Part shown: positions 12,084-16,122 of the stretch, one piece after another
Numbering within the stretch: the stretch's first letter is position 1
How the letters are laid out: the number at the start of each line of letters is the position of its first letter
Assembly: GCA_050725495.1 (NCBI GenBank)
Contig: JBOHHM010000111.1
Coordinates: forward strand, 1-16,122
Length of the DNA: 16,122 bases
From: JBOHHM01 sp050725495
GTDB taxonomy: Bacteria > Pseudomonadota > Gammaproteobacteria > Burkholderiales > Burkholderiaceae_C
Reading direction: 5' to 3'
The notes under the pieces: model-generated
Seen by the model: the letters and a program-made list of their open reading frames with translations, nothing else
Databases searched by the model: none
What the model was told of the DNA's origin: nothing
Made by a program: the position numbers and the translations under genes

Positions 12084-14489
12084 TCAGTGCCAGGTGGGAT
12101 GAGCCTCCCATTCCCGGAACTGGGCAGCGGGGATCGGGCGGCTGATGCCCCGGCCTTGGGCCATGTCGCAACCAAGTACGCCCAGCCGGGTCAAGGTGTC
12201 TTGATCTTCAACGCCTTGCGCGACGACCGCGAGATCGAGGTTGTGCCCCAGTTCGATCGTCGAGTGCACGATCTTGGCCATGTCGTCGTTGCGCAGCATC
12301 TGCGAAACGAACGACTGGTCGATCTTGATCTCGTCCACCGGCAGCTTCTGCAGGTAGGCGAGCGACGAATATCCGGTGCCGAAATCGTCGATGGCGAGCC
12401 GCGTGTCGAGTTTCTTGATGCGCGTGAGCGTCTCCATGGCCCCCGATGGGTCTTCCATCAGCGCGCTTTCGCCCAGTTCGAACTCGATCCAGTCCGGTGA
12501 TGCGCCCCAGGTGGTGAACGCCCCCTTGATATGGTCGAGCAGCTTGGGATCGCGCAGATCCCGCGCCGAGAGGTTGACCGACACCGGCCGCTCAATCCCT
12601 TCTTCATGCCAAGCGTAGCGCTGGCTCAGCGCCGCATCGAGCACCCAGTGGGTCAGCGGCGTGATCATGCCGGCGCTCTCGGCCAGCCGGATGAACTCGC
12701 TCGGGTAGAGCATGCCGCGCTCCGGATGCTGCCACCGCACGCGTGCCTCGGCGCCGACCACCTTGCTGGTCGAGACCTGCAGCTTGGGCTGGTAGTGCAG
12801 CAACAGCTCATTGTTCTCGATCGCGCGGCGCAGGTCTCGCATCAAGACCAGGCGCTGTGCGCAGTCCACGTCCAGCCCGCCCTCGAACAGCGCATATTCC
12901 TTGCCCGCACGCTTGGCCTGATCCATGGCGAAGCTGGCGCGACGCATCAGCGCATCCGCGTCGCCGCCATGGCCGGGGTACAGCGCGATGCCGATGCTGG
13001 CCCGTGCGTCGAGCCTGAGCCCCGCGATTTCGATCGGGTCATAGTGCGCAACCACGATCTTCTGGGCGAGCTGCGACGCTTGTTCGGCGCCGCCGCGCGG
13101 CATCAGCACTGCGAATTCGCACTCGCCCACGCGGGCCACTGTGTTCGCTTCTCCCGCGGCCTTCGCGAGCCGGTCCGCGATTTCCTGCAACAGCCGGTCG
13201 CCCTCGCGGTAACCGAGGGTTTCATTGATATCGCGGAAGCGCCCGACTTCCACGTGCAGCAGCCCCAGGGGCCGGCGCTCCTGCTTCGCGGCGCTGATCG
13301 CGTCTTCCAGCCGCTCACGCAGATGGACGCGATTCGGCAGCCCGGTCAGCGCGTCGGAATAGGCCATGCGCTTGATGGTTTGCTCGGCTTCGGCCGCGCG
13401 CGCACGTGTGCGCAGCGCGCCGATGCCGTAGCCGAGGTCGCTCGCGGTCGCCTGCAGCAGCTCCACTTCCTTGTCGTCAAACGCGTCGGCTTCGGCCGCC
13501 ATGATGTGCAGCGCGCCGACCACCCGCCCTTCAATCGCCAGAGGCAACAGGGTCAACGAACCGTATCCGCGCTGCAGCGCTTCTTCATGGGACGGGTAGT
13601 CGGGAGAGTCGGCGATGTTCCTCAGCACAAACGGCCGGCCTTGGTCGAGCACGGCCGAAACCCGCTGGCCGAACGCCGTCTTGTCCCAGGTAAACGGCCG
13701 CGCGAGGAAACCTTCTTCGTACCCCGCATGCGCCATCGGCCTGTAGGTGTGCACCTCGTCCTGCTCACGGTAGCCTATCCAGGCCATGCGGTAGCCGCAT
13801 TCATCGACCACGACCCGGCAGATCTCGGTCAGAAGTCCTTCTTCACGGGTCGCTTGTGTCAGCGCCTGGTTGACCGCGGCCCGTGCCCGCAGGGCGCGGT
13901 TGAGGCGATGGACTTCCTGTTCGGCGTGCGCGTGCCGGGACTTGGTGCGCAGGGTTTCGAGGCCGAATGCCAGATCCCCGGCGGCCTGCGTGAGCAGTTC
14001 CAGTTCCTTGTCGCCGAACGCATCGGGCTCGGCAGCGGCGATGGCAATGGCACCGAAGATCTCACCTTCGACCCGCAGCGGCAGCGAGAGCACCGAGGCG
14101 ACGCCGCGCTGGGCTGCCGCTGCACGCCAAGGCGCCAGGTTCGGGTCGGTCTGCACATCGCGGCTCACGCTCGTTTTGCCGGTGCGAATCGCGGTTCCGC
14201 TGGGACCGCGGCCGCGTTCGTTGTCCGCCCAGCTCAGGTGGAGCGAATCGACATAGTCCTGGTCGAGCCCCGCGTAAGCCAGCGGCGTGACCGTTTTCGT
14301 TTCGTCGCGCTCGGCTCGGCCGACCCAGGCGAAGCGATAACCGGCCTCGTCAACGATCAGGCGGCAAATCTCCCCCAGCAGCTCGCTCTCGTCTTCGGCC
14401 CGAAGCAGCGCCCGGTTGCATCCGCTCAAGGTGCGTAGCGCTCTGCTCAGGTACTCCAGCTCTTCGCCGGCGGTATGTTGCGCTTGCAT
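12084..14489 (-). CDS. GAF-GAF-GGDEF-EAL protein with degenerate catalytic sites
   Basis: 801-residue soluble c-di-GMP-type regulator without membrane segments. Two tandem GAF sensor domains (about 20-180 and 205-360) are recent paralogues sharing EICRxxVDExGYRxAW. The GGDEF domain (about 372-535) has GECEF at 455-459, so the second Gly and the metal-binding Asp are replaced. The upstream DxD position is E414/G416, and the RxxD inhibitory site is absent. The EAL domain (about 545-795) keeps E581, N639, E671, D701/D702, K722 and Q778. It reads EAR for EAL and has Gln758 in VVAQGVED, where the family has Glu (Glu352 in RocR, needed for catalysis). Cyclase activity is very unlikely and phosphodiesterase activity doubtful; a c-di-GMP-binding role is plausible. 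AAGGAG precedes the ATG. Confidence 0.93.
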   Translation of the reverse strand: MQAQHTAGEELEYLSRALRTLSGCNRALLRAEDESELLGEICRLIVDEAGYRFAWVGRAERDETKTVTPLAYAGLDQDYVDSLHLSWADNERGRGPSGTAIRTGKTSVSRDVQTDPNLAPWRAAAAQRGVASVLSLPLRVEGEIFGAIAIAAAEPDAFGDKELELLTQAAGDLAFGLETLRTKSRHAHAEQEVHRLNRALRARAAVNQALTQATREEGLLTEICRVVVDECGYRMAWIGYREQDEVHTYRPMAHAGYEEGFLARPFTWDKTAFGQRVSAVLDQGRPFVLRNIADSPDYPSHEEALQRGYGSLTLLPLAIEGRVVGALHIMAAEADAFDDKEVELLQATASDLGYGIGALRTRARAAEAEQTIKRMAYSDALTGLPNRVHLRERLEDAISAAKQERRPLGLLHVEVGRFRDINETLGYREGDRLLQEIADRLAKAAGEANTVARVGECEFAVLMPRGGAEQASQLAQKIVVAHYDPIEIAGLRLDARASIGIALYPGHGGDADALMRRASFAMDQAKRAGKEYALFEGGLDVDCAQRLVLMRDLRRAIENNELLLHYQPKLQVSTSKVVGAEARVRWQHPERGMLYPSEFIRLAESAGMITPLTHWVLDAALSQRYAWHEEGIERPVSVNLSARDLRDPKLLDHIKGAFTTWGASPDWIEFELGESALMEDPSGAMETLTRIKKLDTRLAIDDFGTGYSSLAYLQKLPVDEIKIDQSFVSQMLRNDDMAKIVHSTIELGHNLDLAVVAQGVEDQDTLTRLGVLGCDMAQGRGISRPIPAAQFREWEAHPTWH

Positions 14490-14542
14490 GATTGGCTCCT
14501 TTCGGCTGCCGTTTGGTGGCCCGTATCCGGCCTCATCTTTTC

Positions 14543-14570
14543 AGTATAGAAATTCAGCAGCAGGCGTCCA
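14543..14570 (-). promoter_or_regulatory. Candidate promoter of the GAF-GGDEF-EAL gene
   Basis: On the minus strand TGGACG (14565-14570) and TATACT (14543-14548) are 16 bp apart, about 54 bp upstream of the ATG. The -10 is good and the -35 is partial (4 of 6). Confidence 0.4.
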
Positions 14571-14845
14571 GAGGCTCCACATGGCCCATGGTTATCGGCG
14601 TCGGGTGCCGATGCCGGATCAGACGGCGACTGATTCTCTGCCTGCCTTGACGCGAAAGCGCTCAGCGAAGCCCGACGACCTGGCGCACAAACGCTCAGCG
14701 CAAAGCCGCGATCGCGCCGCGCGCATCGCGCAACGGGCCGCACCGAGATCGGCACCGCCGGGAAACGAAACATCCTCGTGATGCGTGTCGCACGGCCACG
14801 ACAACGCGGCCGCCGAGGCTTCGGATAGAGCGGCGACCCTAGAGA
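14571..14845. other. Intergenic region without a convincing gene
   Basis: This stretch between the divergent GGDEF-EAL and phasin genes is open in several frames on both strands. The products are short, Arg/Ala/Ser-rich and lack an SD or recognisable fold. The plus-strand frame from ATG 14581 (66 residues, with two KRSA motifs) is the only one with a plausible start, and I do not call it. Confidence 0.5.
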
Positions 14846-14860
14846 TGCTGCATCGCAACA
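14846..14860. promoter_or_regulatory. Upstream operator-like site, probable PhaR site 1
   Basis: TGCTGCATCGCAACA is an imperfect palindrome ending 7 bp before the phasin -35 box. It matches the perfect palindrome downstream of the -10 at 12 of 15 positions. PHA regulator PhaR recognises TGC/GCA-rich palindromes of this kind. Confidence 0.55.
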
Positions 14861-14867
14861 AAAAACA

Positions 14868-14895
14868 TTGCCGAAATCGAGCTTGTCCCTATAAT
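14868..14895 (+). promoter_or_regulatory. Sigma-70 promoter of the phasin gene
   Basis: TTGCCG (14868-14873), a 16-bp spacer, and a perfect TATAAT (14890-14895). This is the best promoter in the window and would start transcription near 14902, giving a leader of about 75 nt. Confidence 0.8.
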
Positions 14896-14902
14896 TTGCC
14901 TC

Positions 14903-14919
14903 ATGTTGCACTGCAACAT
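14903..14919. promoter_or_regulatory. Perfect 17-bp palindrome over the phasin start site, probable PhaR site 2
   Basis: ATGTTGCA-C-TGCAACAT is perfectly symmetrical and lies 7 bp after the -10, over the expected transcription start. It is ideally placed for repression. Together with the site at 14846-14860 it brackets the promoter. Confidence 0.65.
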
Positions 14920-14975
14920 AAATAACCGGAAACGGTGCTCGCAGCGCAGCTTGCCGATCAACTCAGGAGAAGCAA

Positions 14976-15521
14976 ATGACCTACACCACTGAACAATTCA
15001 TCGCGACCAGCCAGGACTATGTGGCCACCCTTCAAGGCGTTACGAGCCAGGCTTTCGCCGGCTTCGAAAAGCTCGTTGAACTGAACGTGGCGACCTCCAA
15101 GGCTGCTGTGGCCGAGTCCTTCAGCCACGCCCAGGCCGTTCTGGGCGTCAAAGGCGCTCAGGAACTGTTGGCTGTGCAAGCCGCCGCGCTCCCGCCCCTG
15201 GCCGAGAAGTCTGTCGCCTATGGCCGCCACGCGTACGGTATTGCTTCGAGCATGGGTGCTGAATGGACCAAGACGCTTGAAGCCCGGTTGGCTGAAGTCC
15301 AAAAAACCCTTGCCGCTGCGGTCGACAAGGCTGCGAAAAGCGCACCGGCTGGCTCTGAGGCCGCCGCAGCCCTGTTCAAGAGCACTCTGAACGCGACCCA
15401 GAGCGCCATCGAGTCGGCCAAGACCGCTGCCAAGCACGCGGTCGAGCTGGCCGAGTCGAACCTCGCGACCGCGACGGACCGGGTGGTCGAAGCTGCGACG
15501 GTGGCTTCCAAGAAGCGCTGA
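14976..15521 (+). CDS. phaP: Phasin (PHA granule-associated protein)
   Basis: 181-residue phasin (Phasin_2, PF09361 type). Phasins coat polyhydroxyalkanoate granules and control their number and size. The N-terminus TEQFIATSQDYVATLQGVTSQAFAGFEKLVELN and the central VGKGAQELLAVQAAALPPLAEKSVAYGRHAYGIASS-like segment are typical of betaproteobacterial members. The second half is Ala/Lys-rich amphipathic helix (KTLAAAVDKAAKSAPAG...AAKHAVELAESNL), ending in VASKKR. CAGGAGA lies 7-13 nt before the ATG. It has its own promoter, flanking operator-like palindromes and a terminator 25 nt after the stop, so it is a single-gene unit. AT-rich promoter and strong signals fit the high expression known for phasins. 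Confidence 0.93.
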   Translation: MTYTTEQFIATSQDYVATLQGVTSQAFAGFEKLVELNVATSKAAVAESFSHAQAVLGVKGAQELLAVQAAALPPLAEKSVAYGRHAYGIASSMGAEWTKTLEARLAEVQKTLAAAVDKAAKSAPAGSEAAAALFKSTLNATQSAIESAKTAAKHAVELAESNLATATDRVVEAATVASKKR

Positions 15522-15545
15522 TGGTGGCGTGCCTGGGGCACCCGG

Positions 15546-15573
15546 AAAAACGGCACCTGCGGGTGCCGTTTTT
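15546..15573 (+). terminator. Rho-independent terminator of the phasin gene (bidirectional)
   Basis: AAAAACGGCACC pairs perfectly with GGTGCCGTTTTT around a TGCG loop. The A-run on one side and T-run on the other let it act on both strands. Confidence 0.93.
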
Positions 15574-15911
15574 GTTGGCGGGAACGCAGAGGAATGGGCG
15601 TCATGGGACACAAAGCTCAGACTCGAATTTCGGGCGAATTTGCCCCATGGCAGAACCCGCCGCCTCAACGCTCGGCGCTGTCACGCTGCATCGCCGCAGC
15701 CTCGCCGGGCAGCAGCCAGCCGCAGACCCGGGCTTGCAGGCCTAGGCCGGCGACGGTCGCCCTGGCGCGCTGGTGCAGTCGTCGGCCCATGCGCAGCAGA
15801 AACGGATTGAAAAGGGCTCATCGGGCCAACGAGATGCTCATGCTGCCGTGATGTCCCGACGCAACACCCGATCCGGCAAGTCCTGGCGGGTGCGGCTCGC
15901 GGCCCAGCTCA
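15574..15911. other. Region without a clear gene; possible short minus-strand ORF
   Basis: No SD-preceded, family-like ORF is visible. The minus-strand frame 15665-15790 (ATG at 15790, 41 residues, containing VAGLGLQARVCGWLLPGEAAA) has fairly protein-like composition and GC-rich third positions but no SD. It might be a small gene or the 3' end of a lost one. The plus-strand frames look like chance. Confidence 0.35.
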
Positions 15912-15936
15912 TCGAGCGCGCGGCTCGACCTTTTTT
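15912..15936 (+). terminator. Orphan rho-independent terminator
   Basis: TCGAGC (15912-15917) pairs with GCTCGA (15923-15928) around GCGCG, followed by CC and six T (15931-15936). It is oriented on the plus strand but no plus-strand gene is recognised between it and the phasin terminator. Confidence 0.65.
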
Positions 15937-15995
15937 GTTGCCGAATGTGAATGCCGCACGATTCGCGCCCGCACGCAGCACACAAAAATCCCCGA

Positions 15996-16020
15996 CCGAC
16001 GTATATTGAAAGAGCGTCGG
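15996..16020. promoter_or_regulatory. Inverted repeat CCGACG/CGTCGG around a TATATT -10 candidate
   Basis: CCGACG (15996-16001) and CGTCGG (16015-16020) flank 13 nt that begin with TATATT (16002-16007). The hexamer is about 60 nt upstream of the last gene; no clear -35 is seen. A repressor could bind here. Confidence 0.4.
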
Positions 16021-16068
16021 GCAGTTCTTGCCGGGCGTTGTTCAGGTCGAGCTTCGAAGGAGGTCCAG

Positions 16069-16122
16069 ATGAAACCAATCATGAAAAGTCTGATGTGCCG
16101 CTCTCTGATCGTTGCGCTGATG
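16069..16122 (+). CDS. N-terminus of an exported protein, cut by window end (possibly PA2779 family)
   Basis: The first 18 codons read MKPIMKSLMCRSLIVALM, the basic start and hydrophobic core of a signal peptide. The SD GAAGGAGG at 16056-16063 is nearly perfect, so expression is likely strong. From memory, PA2779-family proteins of Comamonadaceae begin in a similar way, but 18 residues cannot prove it. Confidence 0.7.
   Translation, partial: MKPIMKSLMCRSLIVALM

Noticed and set aside
12531..14438. Long open frame antisense to the GGDEF-EAL gene
   Set aside because: It has no recognisable domain, its composition mirrors the GC-rich opposite gene, and the minus-strand gene has four clear domains and an SD.
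14581..14781. 66-codon plus-strand ORF with KRSA repeats
   Set aside because: No SD, Arg/Ser/Ala-rich disordered composition, and unlike any family I know; chance opening in GC-rich DNA is more likely.
1..16122. CRISPR arrays, rRNA, tRNA, integrases or complete insertion sequences
   Set aside because: I looked for spaced repeats, tRNA cloverleaf ends, rRNA cores and transposase motifs and saw none; a tRNAscan or IS search was not possible.

Overview
The window is GC-rich (GC-dominated third codon positions, short intergenic gaps, strong SD sites mixed with translational coupling). It looks like chromosomal DNA of a betaproteobacterium, most likely Burkholderiales/Comamonadaceae. The clues are a Burkholderiales-type glutaminyl-tRNA synthetase with internal insertions, a phasin of the PHA-granule type, small GCTAT...ATAGC palindromes of the sort I associate with Comamonadaceae, and the general gene repertoire. 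I ran no search; taxon and family names rest on recognisable motifs.

Layout. (1) 1-1632, plus strand: a 5'-cut PDR/VanB-type ferredoxin reductase followed after 2 nt by a RutR-like TetR regulator. (2) 1589-2050, minus strand: a 5'-truncated remnant, perhaps SRPBCC-like. (3) 2168-6229, plus strand: a compact operon-like run of DUF2306 membrane protein, 2TM protein, secreted alpha/beta hydrolase, second 2TM protein, a 20-codon micro-ORF, a LytS/AlgZ-type histidine kinase and a LytTR response regulator. The last four are joined by ATGA overlaps. (4) 6353-7722: a terminator, an orphan lipoprotein substrate-binding protein of the branched-chain amino acid (LivJ) type, and a second terminator. (5) 7787-8191, minus strand: a small secreted PVYVQPQ-repeat protein with a His-rich tail. 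(6) 8347-10203: glnS. (7) 10249-12080: an accessory patch with a MntA/HepT (type VII) toxin-antitoxin pair whose toxin frame has lost its normal stop, a nested small membrane protein gene, a DUF1428 gene on the minus strand, and a decayed second mntA copy. (8) 12084-14489, minus strand: a GAF-GAF-GGDEF-EAL protein with key catalytic residues replaced in both output domains. (9) 14846-15573: phasin gene with a clear promoter, two matching palindromic operator-like sites and a perfect terminator. (10) 15574-16122: mostly non-coding, ending in the first 18 codons of an exported protein.

How the parts fit: the LytS/LytTR pair probably senses an envelope signal and is co-expressed with four envelope proteins. 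The phasin promoter has the two-operator layout expected of PhaR control, which would link its expression to PHA granule formation. The best candidates for something undescribed are the coupled micro-ORF ahead of the kinase, the double-degenerate GGDEF-EAL protein as a c-di-GMP receptor rather than an enzyme, and the rearranged MntA/HepT patch with four copies of one 10-mer.
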